14,976 nucleotides of DNA from Lachnospira sp. UBA5912 (GTDB lineage: Bacteria; Bacillota; Clostridia; Lachnospirales; Lachnospiraceae): the NCBI GenBank assembly GCA_002435585.1, contig DJDY01000187.1, positions 1 to 14,976 of the forward strand, written 5' to 3'. The notes below the pieces were generated by a model. The model had not been told where the DNA came from. It saw only the letters and a list, made by a program, of their open reading frames with translations, and ran no database searches. Each line of letters begins with the position of its first letter. The stretch's first letter is position 1. The translations under genes and the position numbers were made by a program. This document shows positions 1-7,652 of this stretch, in pieces.

Positions 1-1539
1 TATGAATTATTATTCGAAGAAGAGACAAAGGCTTCTAACGAAGGTTATGAAGTAGGCAGAGTAAGTGAACTTGGAGCTGTCGATGTTATGACAGGTATCT
101 ACACAGGTCGTTCTCCTAAAGATAAGTATATTGTAGTAGATGATAACTCTAAGGACACAGTATGGTGGACTTCAGATGAGTACAAGAATGATAACCATCC
201 AATGTCAGAAGATGTATGGGCTAAGGTTAAGGATATTGCTAAGAAAGAGCTTTGTAACAAGAGACTTTTTGTAGTAGATGCATTCTGTGGTGCTAACAAG
301 GATACAAGAATGGCTGTTCGTTTTATTGTTGAAGTTGCATGGCAGGCACATTTCGTAACTAACATGTTCATTAAGCCAACAGCAGAAGAACTTGAAAACT
401 TCGAGCCAGATTTCGTAGTATATAACGCTTCTAAGGCTAAGGTTGAGAATTATGCAGAATTAGGTCTTAACTCAGAGACATGTGTAGCATTCAACATCAC
501 AAGCCATGAGCAGGTAATCATTAACACATGGTATGGTGGAGAGATGAAGAAGGGTATGTTCTCTATGATGAACTACTATCTTCCACTTAAGGGTATTGCT
601 TCAATGCACTGCTCAGCTAACACAGATAAGAATGGTGAAAACACAGCTATCTTCTTTGGCCTTTCAGGAACAGGTAAGACAACACTTTCTACAGATCCTA
701 AGAGACTTCTTATCGGTGATGATGAACACGGATGGGATGACAATGGTGTATTCAACTTCGAAGGTGGCTGCTACGCTAAGGTTATCAATCTTGATAAGGA
801 TTCAGAACCAGATATTTACAATGCTATTAAGAGAAACGCTCTTCTTGAGAATGTTACTCTTGATGAAAATGGAAAGATTGATTTCGCAGATAAGAGTGTA
901 ACAGAGAATACTCGTGTATCTTACCCAATCAATCATATTAAGAATATTGTAAGACCTATATCTTCAGCTCCAGCTGCTAAGAATGTTATCTTCCTTTCAG
1001 CTGATGCATTTGGTGTACTTCCTCCAGTATCTATTCTTACTCCAGAGCAGACACAGTACTACTTCCTTTCAGGATTTACTGCTAAGCTTGCTGGTACAGA
1101 AAGAGGTATCACAGAGCCTACACCTACATTCTCAGCTTGCTTTGGACAAGCATTCCTTGAGCTTCATCCTACAAAGTATGCAGCTGAGCTTGTTAAGAAG
1201 ATGAAGATGAGCGGAGCTAAGGCTTACTTAGTTAATACAGGATGGAACGGAACAGGTAAGAGAATCTCTATTAAGGATACTCGTGGTATCATTGATGCTA
1301 TCCTTTCAGGTGCTATTAACACAGCTCCTACAAAGAAGATTCCTATGTTCAACTTCGAAGTACCTACAGAACTTCCAGGTGTTGATTCAGGTATCCTTGA
1401 TCCTAGAGATACATATGCTGATGCTTCTGAATGGGAGAAGAAGGCTAAGGATCTTGCTGAAAGATTCAACAAGAACTTCGTTAAGTATACAGGAAACGAA
1501 GCTGGTAAGGCTTTAGTTGCTGCTGGTCCTCAGTTATAA
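1..1539 (+). CDS. pckA: Phosphoenolpyruvate carboxykinase (ATP), 5'-truncated by the window edge
   Basis: The protein interconverts oxaloacetate + ATP with PEP + CO2 + ADP in the cytoplasm. In anaerobes this enzyme often runs in the carboxylating direction. The reading frame is open from base 1 ([10 protein letters not shown]...), so the true start lies upstream and the ATG at 88 is internal. The visible part is 512 codons; the family is usually about 530 residues, so only a short N-terminus is missing. Seen motifs are TGRSPKDK (103-126, substrate/phosphate-binding Arg), YGGEMKKG (lysine of the metal site), the P-loop [11 protein letters not shown] (658-690), the kinase-2 motif IGDDEHGW (712-735, metal-binding Asp) and KLAGTERG (nucleotide/phosphate-binding Arg). 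All key residues are intact. Codon choice is strongly biased (ctt, gct, aag, aca), as expected for a highly expressed gene. It is followed by a strong terminator and converges on the GntR gene. Identification is very secure. Confidence 0.97.
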   Translation, partial: YELLFEEETKASNEGYEVGRVSELGAVDVMTGIYTGRSPKDKYIVVDDNSKDTVWWTSDEYKNDNHPMSEDVWAKVKDIAKKELCNKRLFVVDAFCGANKDTRMAVRFIVEVAWQAHFVTNMFIKPTAEELENFEPDFVVYNASKAKVENYAELGLNSETCVAFNITSHEQVIINTWYGGEMKKGMFSMMNYYLPLKGIASMHCSANTDKNGENTAIFFGLSGTGKTTLSTDPKRLLIGDDEHGWDDNGVFNFEGGCYAKVINLDKDSEPDIYNAIKRNALLENVTLDENGKIDFADKSVTENTRVSYPINHIKNIVRPISSAPAAKNVIFLSADAFGVLPPVSILTPEQTQYYFLSGFTAKLAGTERGITEPTPTFSACFGQAFLELHPTKYAAELVKKMKMSGAKAYLVNTGWNGTGKRISIKDTRGIIDAILSGAINTAPTKKIPMFNFEVPTELPGVDSGILDPRDTYADASEWEKKAKDLAERFNKNFVKYTGNEAGKALVAAGPQL

Positions 1540-1603
1540 TTAGCTGGATTAATAAAGAACTGATTACAAGCATATATATCAGATTGTAGTTTAATAATAA
1601 AAG

Positions 1604-1645
1604 CTCCACATACTCTGCTTACATGGCAGGGATGTGGAGTTTTTT
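1604..1645 (+). terminator. Rho-independent terminator of pckA, probably bidirectional
   Basis: An 8-bp stem, CTCCACAT (1604-1611) with ATGTGGAG (1632-1639), is extended after one bulged A by a second 6-bp helix (1613-1618 with 1626-1631, one G-U pair) and a 7-nt loop. A run of six T (1640-1645) follows. On the other strand the same hairpin is followed by TTTTATTATT, so it can also stop transcripts of the convergent GntR gene, whose stop codon is about 110 bp away. Confidence 0.93.
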
Positions 1646-1755
1646 ATATAATTTATTTTATATATGTATTAATTGTAAATCCCGGTGTTTACCAGGATTT
1701 AAGAGAAAATCAAGATAAGATAAAGAAAGATTAGAATTAATCTGGTTTTTGAAAG

Positions 1756-2409
1756 TTAAATTTCCGGCTTAACAATATTAAGAGGCATCATAAGATGATC
1801 AATAAGAATCCTGTATGCTTCATTACCATCGCCGGCCTTTAGTTTATTGAAATATTCTTCGTGTTCATCAACAGTTCCGATGCTTCGGCCTTCCACCTGT
1901 AGAGCAGACTGGGTTGTTAGTCTGATAAGGTACATAAGTCTCTGGAACATATGATTAATCTCTTCATTTTCTATGTAGTTAACAAGAACAAGATGAAACT
2001 CATGGTCATAGTTTATAAAGCTTTCGTAGTTATCATCAACGTTAAGGGAATTCTTCTGATTGTTAAGAATCTCTCCCAGTTTTTCAATAGTTTTCTGACC
2101 TTTAGGTGTATTGTATTCGTTAGCAAGACATTGTGTACAGAAGCCCTCTATAGCACATCTTACCTGGATAGTTTCTTTCATGTCCTTCTGACTTAATTGT
2201 CTTATTCTGAATCCTTTGCTTGGAATAACAGTTATATAACCATCCTGACTTAAGCACTGAAGTGCTTCGCGCATAGGTGTTCTTGATATTCCTAATTCTT
2301 TGGATAACTTAGTTTCTGAGTAAAGTGTATTAGCATCCAGCTGATGAGTAAGAATTAGATTCTTGATATAATTGTAAGCCTCAAGCTGTAATGACGACAT
2401 AAGCTGCAT
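1756..2409 (-). CDS. GntR-family transcriptional regulator, FadR/FCD subfamily
   Basis: A DNA-binding repressor or activator of the GntR superfamily. The N-terminal winged helix-turn-helix (about residues 10-75) carries the typical run SKELGISRTPMREAL, followed by the wing GYITVIPSKGFRI. The C-terminal half is an all-helical FCD ligand domain. Its likely metal/ligand residues are visible as the D-x3-H of YDHEFH, a second His in DEHEEY and a third in IDHLMM. FCD members usually sense organic or sugar acids; the ligand here is unknown. I chose the ATG at 2409 (217 aa) because GGAGG sits 5 nt upstream of it. An in-frame ATG at 2463 would add 18 residues but has no ribosome binding site. The gene is convergent with pckA and divergent from the bL25 gene. 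Two palindromes in the upstream spacer (2560-2580, 2595-2608) are candidate operators, so autoregulation is likely. Family call secure, target unknown. Confidence 0.92.
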   Translation of the reverse strand: MQLMSSLQLEAYNYIKNLILTHQLDANTLYSETKLSKELGISRTPMREALQCLSQDGYITVIPSKGFRIRQLSQKDMKETIQVRCAIEGFCTQCLANEYNTPKGQKTIEKLGEILNNQKNSLNVDDNYESFINYDHEFHLVLVNYIENEEINHMFQRLMYLIRLTTQSALQVEGRSIGTVDEHEEYFNKLKAGDGNEAYRILIDHLMMPLNIVKPEI

Positions 2410-2559
2410 ATATTCCTCCGTTGTGTCAATGTCTGAATAATAGTTATGTCCACAATATGTCATGAAGTCTAATATAATATGCTAATGAACAGTAACTAAA
2501 AAATTAAAAAGTAACAAAAATACATAAAAAATACAATTTCCCTAACATATAATAGTCGA

Positions 2560-2580
2560 TAATTGACCATAGGTCAATTA
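2560..2580. promoter_or_regulatory. Perfect 9-bp inverted repeat, candidate GntR/FCD operator
   Basis: TAATTGACC (2560-2568), ATA, GGTCAATTA (2572-2580): a perfect 21-bp dyad with a 3-nt centre. FCD regulators such as LldR and UxuR bind short dyads of the form AATTGGT-N3-ACCAATT; this element has the same outer AATTG...CAATT and the same spacing. It lies 151 bp upstream of the GntR start codon, in the divergent spacer. Binding is inferred, not shown. Confidence 0.55.
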
Positions 2581-2594
2581 AATAAATATAAAAT

Positions 2595-2608
2595 CGGTAT
2601 ACCGGTAT
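2595..2608. promoter_or_regulatory. Overlapping palindromes around GGTATACC, possible second operator half
   Basis: CGGTATACCG (2595-2604) and ATACCGGTAT (2599-2608) are two perfect 10-bp palindromes sharing six bases. GGTATACC is the core of operators reported for UxuR/ExuR-like FCD regulators. The site lies 15 bp beyond the 2560-2580 dyad, which supports a composite operator. Short palindromes also occur by chance, so confidence is modest. Confidence 0.4.
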
Positions 2609-2882
2609 GCACATTTTTGAGTACAAAAGTAAAAATATTATATAAATATATCCATGTAATAGTAATTTCTGTGTTTGATATTATTTTAACCTTGAATATT
2701 ATGGAAGAATTTATGTGAAAACATATATAGATTTTTGAATTTTATTGATTACATTGATCATTATACATAGAAAATAAAGAAAACGTATCACATAAATTAT
2801 ACTACCTATATGCAAATAAATCTGCACAAATAATCGCGAATAAAAAATCTAATTTTGGTTAATCTGTTTCTACTTTTGGTAC

Positions 2883-2888
2883 TATAAT
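2883..2888 (+). promoter_or_regulatory. Probable -10 box of the bL25 gene promoter
   Basis: A perfect TATAAT lies 94 bp upstream of the bL25 start codon. No TTGACA-like -35 box sits at 16-18 bp. Instead an imperfect direct repeat (TCTAATTTTGGT at 2848-2859 and TCTACTTTTGGT at 2869-2880) occupies that place, which hints at activator-assisted transcription. The rest of the 2410-2976 spacer is AT-rich, with no gene and no recognised riboswitch. Confidence 0.55.
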
Positions 2889-2976
2889 ACAAATCGTAAA
2901 AAGAAATAGATAAACTTAACATCACCTCTTTGTTGAAGGCTTGCTAAGCTAATCAGATTTTTGGAGGAAAAGATAA

Positions 2977-3570
2977 ATGAATACTTTAAAAGCTGAAAAA
3001 AGAAGCATGAGTGACAAAGCAAAGAAATTAAGGAGAGAAGGTTATGTAACTGGTAATGTATTTGGCAGAAGCCTTGCAGAATCAATTCCAGTACAGATTG
3101 AGAAAAAGGAAGCAGAAAAGTTCCTTTCAGTCTGTGGTAAAGGTAGTGAAGCACAACTTTCCGTGGACGGACAGCAGTATGATGTCCTTGTAAAGGAAGT
3201 AGATTATGACCCTATTAAGAGACAGACATTAGAGATTGATTTCCAGGTACTTACAGAGGGCGAGAAGGTTCGTTCAGTAGCTGAGATAGTACTTGTTAAC
3301 CATGAACTTGTACAGGGTGTACTTGAACAGCATATGGAGGAGATTCCATATAAGGCAACTAAGTCTGCACTTGTTGAAAAGGTCAGCATAGATGTTGGTA
3401 ACCTTAAGCCTGGTGACAGCCTCAAGGTAGAAGACCTTGATATTGCCAAGGATAAGGATGTTTCAATCTCACCAGATGTATTAGAGAAGGTTGTTGTCAG
3501 TGTAACAGAGCAGACATATGCTGAAGCTGATGAAGATGATGATGAAGCAGCAGAAACAACAGAAGCCTGA
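2977..3570 (+). CDS. rplY: Ribosomal protein bL25, long CTC/TL5 type
   Basis: A 5S rRNA-binding protein of the large ribosomal subunit. Bacillus CTC, a member of the same long-form family, is a general stress protein. At 197 aa it is far longer than the roughly 95-aa E. coli L25 and matches the two-domain CTC/TL5 form. Residues 1-95 form the 5S-binding domain, with a basic N-terminus and LRREGYVTGNVFGR. Residues about 96-180 form the second beta domain (EGEKVRSVAEI..., KPGDSLKVEDLDI). A very acidic tail follows (AEADEDDDEAAETTEA). The start ATG has GGAGG 9 nt upstream (2963-2967). The gene stands alone between its own promoter and a strong terminator, so it is probably monocistronic. In many bacteria the ctc gene sits beside prs or pth; neither is present here. 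Confidence 0.93.
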   Translation: MNTLKAEKRSMSDKAKKLRREGYVTGNVFGRSLAESIPVQIEKKEAEKFLSVCGKGSEAQLSVDGQQYDVLVKEVDYDPIKRQTLEIDFQVLTEGEKVRSVAEIVLVNHELVQGVLEQHMEEIPYKATKSALVEKVSIDVGNLKPGDSLKVEDLDIAKDKDVSISPDVLEKVVVSVTEQTYAEADEDDDEAAETTEA

Positions 3571-3610
3571 TGTATAATATTGATATCAGGTTAGTTATTA
3601 ATTAATAATT

Positions 3611-3656
3611 AATCCGGTATGTGCGTTAAGAATAAACGTACATATCGGATTTTTTT
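3611..3656 (+). terminator. Rho-independent terminator of the bL25 gene
   Basis: A 17-bp stem pairs 3611-3627 (AATCCGGTATGTGCGTT) with 3635-3651, with two G-U pairs and a 7-nt loop. A T run follows (3650-3656). It lies about 40 bp after the bL25 stop codon. Confidence 0.95.
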
Positions 3657-3723
3657 AATAATAATTATAAAATATATATGCATAATTATTATGTATAAAT
3701 TAGTATAGTTGGGTAGCTTTTTG

Positions 3724-3752
3724 TTGAATTTTGTCATATTTAGATATATACT
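3724..3752 (+). promoter_or_regulatory. SigA-type promoter of the MCP-PilZ gene
   Basis: TTGAAT (3724-3729) and TATACT (3747-3752) are separated by exactly 17 bp, a good housekeeping promoter. Transcription would start near 3759, leaving a leader of about 185 nt before the start codon at 3943. No sigma-28 (flagellar) promoter was seen in this spacer. Confidence 0.65.
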
Positions 3753-3784
3753 ATAAACATGTGTCATAGAGACTATTAGAGCGT

Positions 3785-3842
3785 AACTTAAGTAAGGTTA
3801 ATTTAATATTCGGGCATAAGTTAGGTGCGGTTAATTCAATAT
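3785..3842 (+). repeat. Imperfect 25-bp direct repeat in the leader of the MCP-PilZ gene
   Basis: The units at 3785-3809 and 3818-3842 match at 20 of 25 positions. The most similar part is GGTTAATTTAATAT versus GGTTAATTCAATAT (13 of 14). Unit starts are 33 bp apart, about three helical turns. The repeat lies downstream of the predicted -10 box, so it could act as a protein site on DNA or as an RNA element. It does not resemble a c-di-GMP riboswitch. Confidence 0.5.
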
Positions 3843-3942
3843 AAAGATGATATTTGATTTTAATTTTAAGTGAAATTGATTGAATAATGTTTAGTTGGAT
3901 GATATCTGCTGTGTGAATAATTATGGAAGGTAGGTATTGTGT

Positions 3943-6063
3943 ATGAGTAAGGTGTATGATGCGGAAGCATTTAAAGCAAGAGCTAATATTAAGACAAGGA
4001 ATGTATGGTTCCTGCTTAATCTGTTACTTACAGGACAGTATTGTTCTAATATAACCAAGGGAACATATGAACAGAAATATATAGTTCCATTTCTTTTATT
4101 ATGCTGGGTGCCATATATTATTGGATGCGTATATCTTAAGATTAAGGGAAAGAATGCCCCTCTTTATAAGCTTGCAATAACGATAGGTTATGGAATATTC
4201 TATGGTTATATAGTATGTACGAGTCAGACAATGCTTTCTTTTGCATATATATTTCCAGTTGCGAGCATGATTATTCTGTTTAAGGACAGAAAGTTTATGA
4301 TACGATGCGGTGTATTTAATGGTGTTATACTTGTGCTGGCTTCAATATACAGATATACGGCGTTAGGTATGAATACCGTGGCAGATATAGATAATTATAT
4401 GTTAGAGATATCATGTATAATATTAAGTTATGTTTGTTATGTTATGTCTATCAATCATCTGAATCTTTCAGATGGTGCACTTACAGATTCGATTAAAGAT
4501 GATCTTGACAGAGTGGTTAAAACGGTTGAACAGGTTAAAGATTCAAGTAATATGATTGTCGATGGAATCACAGTTGTACGTGAACTTGAGGAAGAGAACA
4601 AGCAGGGTGCCAACTTTGTTGTAACAAGCATGAATGAATTATCACGTAACAATGATATTCTTCGTGACAGGACTAATTCGTCTACAGAGATGACAACCAA
4701 GATTAATAATCAGGTTGAGAATGTTGCCTCTCTTATCAATAATGTTGTTAAACTGGTAAGTGAGTCAGTCGAGCATACAGATATGAGTTCAAAGGAACTT
4801 TCTGATGTTGTTGAAAGTACCAATACAATGGCAAGATTATCGGGTGATGTAGATGACATCCTAAGAGAGTTCCAGCAGGAGTTTGAGAAAGTTAAGACAG
4901 AAACAGGTACTATTGAAGAGATTAATTCTCAGACTAATCTTCTTGCACTTAATGCATCTATTGAGGCGGCAAGAGCTGGTGATGCAGGAAAAGGCTTTGC
5001 TGTTGTAGCTGATGAGATAAGGAATCTTAGTGATGAGACACAGGAATCATCAGATAGAATCATGGCAGCACTTAACCATCTTGGTAATACGTCAAGCAGA
5101 ATGCTTGAGTCTGTAACAAGCATATTATCACTTATTCAGGATACACAGGGGAAGATTGTAAAAGTTAACGAAAGCGTATCTGGTATAGCAACAGATTCTA
5201 ACCAGATAGGAGAGCATATCGGTGTTGTAGATTCTGCTATGCAGGAGGTTGAAAGCTCTAACCATAACATGGTTGATAATATGAAGCAGATTGAGAGTGT
5301 TATGCAGGTTATTAACGACTGTATAGCCAATGCTGATGAGAGCACAAAAATCATGCTTAGCAAGTATGAAGAATCTGCACGTAACGTTAATAAGATAGAG
5401 AGTGTAGTAGGAGCTATGATGGAGAAGCTTGGTGTAGGTGGATTTATGGGAATCCAGGACATCAAGCAGGGTATGAGATGCACAGTAAGACAGCTTATAG
5501 CTGGTAAGCCATCAGATAAGGATTATAGTGGTGAGATAGTTGAGCAGAAAGATGGTGCATTGTTTGTTCGGTTTGATAAAAAAGAAGATGTTGATGTAAA
5601 CAATCCTTCTTTAAGATTCGAGATAGAGATTGTAGCAGGTAATGTGCTTTACCGCTGGTCAAACGTATCAGCCAAGAGAGCAACAGAATGTAAGGAAGAT
5701 ATATGCAGACTTGAGGTGTCTTCACTTCCAAGTATTGTAAACAGAAGAAAGTACACAAGAATGCCAATACATAACAAATGTACAATAGTATTTTCTGATG
5801 ATGCAGAGAATACATTTACAGGTGAAATGGTCAATATAAGTGCTAACGGATTTGCATTCATGACCAAAGCAACAGAATTTGCAGAATGTAATGGAAAGAA
5901 TATGGTTGTAAGTATTCCTGATTTCCCAATAGAACAGGGAAAGCTGCTTGAAGGTGTGGCTATAAGAAGTACAGACAGCGACGGCAATTATATAGTTGGC
6001 TGTCGTATGCCAGAGGACAGCATCGAGATAGGTAATTACGTCAACAGGAACTACAAAGAATAA
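3943..6063 (+). CDS. Membrane chemoreceptor (MCP) with C-terminal YcgR/PilZ-like c-di-GMP module
   Basis: A fusion of a chemotaxis signalling domain with a c-di-GMP receptor domain. Residues about 22-172 hold several hydrophobic segments ([83 protein letters not shown]), so about six membrane passes and no large extracellular sensor. No obvious HAMP follows. A long helical region then contains the receptor tip [17 protein letters not shown] (about residue 330), the CheA/CheW contact site. From about residue 505 a YcgR-N-like beta domain ([12 protein letters not shown]) leads to PilZ, with the c-di-GMP motifs RKYTR (602-606) and NISANG (631-636) both intact. I chose ATG 3943 (706 aa) over TTG 3937 because of the AAGGTAGG 8 nt upstream. 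It is monocistronic, between promoter 3724-3752 and hairpin 6116-6155. The MCP and PilZ calls are firm; the fold of the membrane part is unknown. Confidence 0.92.
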   Translation: MSKVYDAEAFKARANIKTRNVWFLLNLLLTGQYCSNITKGTYEQKYIVPFLLLCWVPYIIGCVYLKIKGKNAPLYKLAITIGYGIFYGYIVCTSQTMLSFAYIFPVASMIILFKDRKFMIRCGVFNGVILVLASIYRYTALGMNTVADIDNYMLEISCIILSYVCYVMSINHLNLSDGALTDSIKDDLDRVVKTVEQVKDSSNMIVDGITVVRELEEENKQGANFVVTSMNELSRNNDILRDRTNSSTEMTTKINNQVENVASLINNVVKLVSESVEHTDMSSKELSDVVESTNTMARLSGDVDDILREFQQEFEKVKTETGTIEEINSQTNLLALNASIEAARAGDAGKGFAVVADEIRNLSDETQESSDRIMAALNHLGNTSSRMLESVTSILSLIQDTQGKIVKVNESVSGIATDSNQIGEHIGVVDSAMQEVESSNHNMVDNMKQIESVMQVINDCIANADESTKIMLSKYEESARNVNKIESVVGAMMEKLGVGGFMGIQDIKQGMRCTVRQLIAGKPSDKDYSGEIVEQKDGALFVRFDKKEDVDVNNPSLRFEIEIVAGNVLYRWSNVSAKRATECKEDICRLEVSSLPSIVNRRKYTRMPIHNKCTIVFSDDAENTFTGEMVNISANGFAFMTKATEFAECNGKNMVVSIPDFPIEQGKLLEGVAIRSTDSDGNYIVGCRMPEDSIEIGNYVNRNYKE

Positions 6064-6115
6064 TAATCATATCGGATAATAATACACAGAAGATATAAAG
6101 ATTTATTAACACATG

Positions 6116-6155
6116 ATTAGGGGCAGAATATAATTTTTGCCCCTAATGTTATTTT
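6116..6155 (+). terminator. Probable terminator of the MCP-PilZ gene
   Basis: A perfect 10-bp stem ATTAGGGGCA (6116-6125) / TGCCCCTAAT (6138-6147) with a 12-nt loop is followed by GTTATTTTAT. The stem is GC-rich in an AT-rich spacer. The T tract is interrupted, so termination may be incomplete. The remaining spacer up to 6411 is AT-rich, with no clear promoter. It contains only a doubtful 21-codon ORF (6288-6353). Confidence 0.75.
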
Positions 6156-6411
6156 ATATAAAAACTACGAATTTATGAAAAATAAAGAAAATGTAAGCTA
6201 ATGGTAATCTTGGAAGTATATTATTATATTGTGGTCAGACATGTAGTTACTGGCAGTTTTACTATTAATGTATGCTGAGGATGATGTATGGAAAAATATA
6301 TTCTGGGGAATATAAGAAATGTGACAGGTACCAGGCAATTACGTAATATATAAGGTCAGGTGCATTAAGCATTTTGACATTTACATCATAATGTAGAAAG
6401 TAGATGGTTGA

Positions 6412-7605
6412 ATGAAATCTGAAAAAAACTATAATAGATATGTTAAATGCATAAGAATAATAGTAACTGCTGTAGTTGTACTCACTGCGGTAAGTGTCAT
6501 AGTTATGGCAGGTAAAAGCCGTATTGATGGATATAGGAACAGCGAACGGACAACAGAATATAGTGATAGTGAGAGCAGCATAATACCAGAAGAGGATGAA
6601 GAAGCATATGAACTTCCACCACGAACTCTTGATTCTGCACTTGTTCCGTATGATGGTGAGTCAAGGTCAATATCATGCTGGGGGGATTCCATGATGTTTG
6701 GAATTGGTGCAGGAGAGGCTTATGTCCCTGATAGTGAAGGTATACTTGATATATCCGGATGGACTACTCCTGACACATTGGAATATTTTACAGGAATTAA
6801 GGTATACAATCTTGGAGTTTCAGGAGAAACATCTAATGAGATAGCACTACGGCAGGGTGGAATAAAGATGTATGTTGATAATACATTCGAGGTTGGATAT
6901 GATGACAGTGTGGAAGTAAGCATAGTTGATGAATATGGCAATCCTGTTTACATGGCAGATTTCAGTGCATATGGATATGCAGAGCCACATGAACCGGATA
7001 TTGTATACATTAACGATGATATGTTTAAGATAACAGGAACAGAGCAAAGCGGATTATATATATGCAGATATTCAGAAGAAGGCGAAACATATGATGCATT
7101 TACAACGGTGTATGAAGGAACAGAAGTTATAACTAAGGCATCATATGAAAGAAGAGGAGATATTCTTATTCTTGAGATAGGCAGTAATGGCGGATGGGAT
7201 AATTACCAACAGCTTATAAGCCAGTATGATGCCATGATACAGAACGCTGGCTGTGATTATTATATAATAGTTGGAGATACAGATGATCCGGGAAGTTCAA
7301 TAGCCGATACATCGCAGAGCTTCCGTAACGATGATGGAACTTATATTGGAATAGGAGATACGGCATGGGAGGCAACTTTAAGGGAAGCATATGGTGAGCA
7401 TTTTATTAATATGAGAACTTATCTTATAGAAAATGGCTTGACAGATGTGGGATTAAGGGCAACGAAGGCGGACTATAGAGGATTCAGAAGGGGAAGAATA
7501 TCAAAACAGCTAAGGTCTGACTGGACACATTTTAATTCTTATGGATATTATGCAAAGGGAGTAGCAATATATGCAAAAGGAGTAGAACTGGGGTATTGGA
7601 AATAA
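6412..7605 (+). CDS. Membrane-anchored SGNH/GDSL-fold hydrolase-like protein (first of a tandem pair)
   Basis: Probably an extracytoplasmic esterase or deacylase of the SGNH fold; the substrate is unknown, with surface or dietary polysaccharide acyl groups a reasonable guess. The 397-aa protein begins with a single hydrophobic helix (about residues 14-33, IRIIVTAVVVLTAVSVIVMA), either an uncleaved anchor or a signal peptide. A short acidic Ser/Glu linker follows. The catalytic blocks are all present: block I CWGDSMMFGIG (Ser93), block II NLGVSGETSNE (Gly135/Gly138), block III LEIGSNGGWD (Asn259) and block V DWTHFN (Asp370, His373). The start ATG has only a weak ribosome binding site. The gene is 47 bp upstream of a longer paralog in the same orientation, so the two are probably co-transcribed. 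Fold and membrane export are well supported; biochemical activity is inferred. Confidence 0.85.
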   Translation: MKSEKNYNRYVKCIRIIVTAVVVLTAVSVIVMAGKSRIDGYRNSERTTEYSDSESSIIPEEDEEAYELPPRTLDSALVPYDGESRSISCWGDSMMFGIGAGEAYVPDSEGILDISGWTTPDTLEYFTGIKVYNLGVSGETSNEIALRQGGIKMYVDNTFEVGYDDSVEVSIVDEYGNPVYMADFSAYGYAEPHEPDIVYINDDMFKITGTEQSGLYICRYSEEGETYDAFTTVYEGTEVITKASYERRGDILILEIGSNGGWDNYQQLISQYDAMIQNAGCDYYIIVGDTDDPGSSIADTSQSFRNDDGTYIGIGDTAWEATLREAYGEHFINMRTYLIENGLTDVGLRATKADYRGFRRGRISKQLRSDWTHFNSYGYYAKGVAIYAKGVELGYWK

Positions 7606-7652
7606 TAAAATTATGACGTGTTAAAATTTAAGAGCGTGGAACTGAAAATAGA

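Noticed and set aside
1677..1700. Hairpin AAATCC...GGATTT between pckA and the GntR gene
   Set aside because: The stem is short, interrupted by a mismatch, and lacks a T tract on either strand; the terminator at 1604-1645 explains the region better.
2410..2463. Longer N-terminus of the GntR regulator starting at 2463
   Set aside because: No ribosome binding site precedes that ATG, whereas GGAGG sits 5 nt from the ATG at 2409; the extra 18 residues do not look like part of the GntR fold.
3759..3942. c-di-GMP (GEMM) riboswitch in the leader of the MCP-PilZ gene
   Set aside because: I looked for one because of the PilZ domain, but the conserved GACGCAAAGCC-like and GGTAGC-like parts of the aptamer are absent.
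5495..5987. Minus-strand open frames of about 106-112 codons under the MCP-PilZ gene
   Set aside because: They overlap a clearly coding frame with known domains, have no ribosome binding sites, and are typical antisense shadows.
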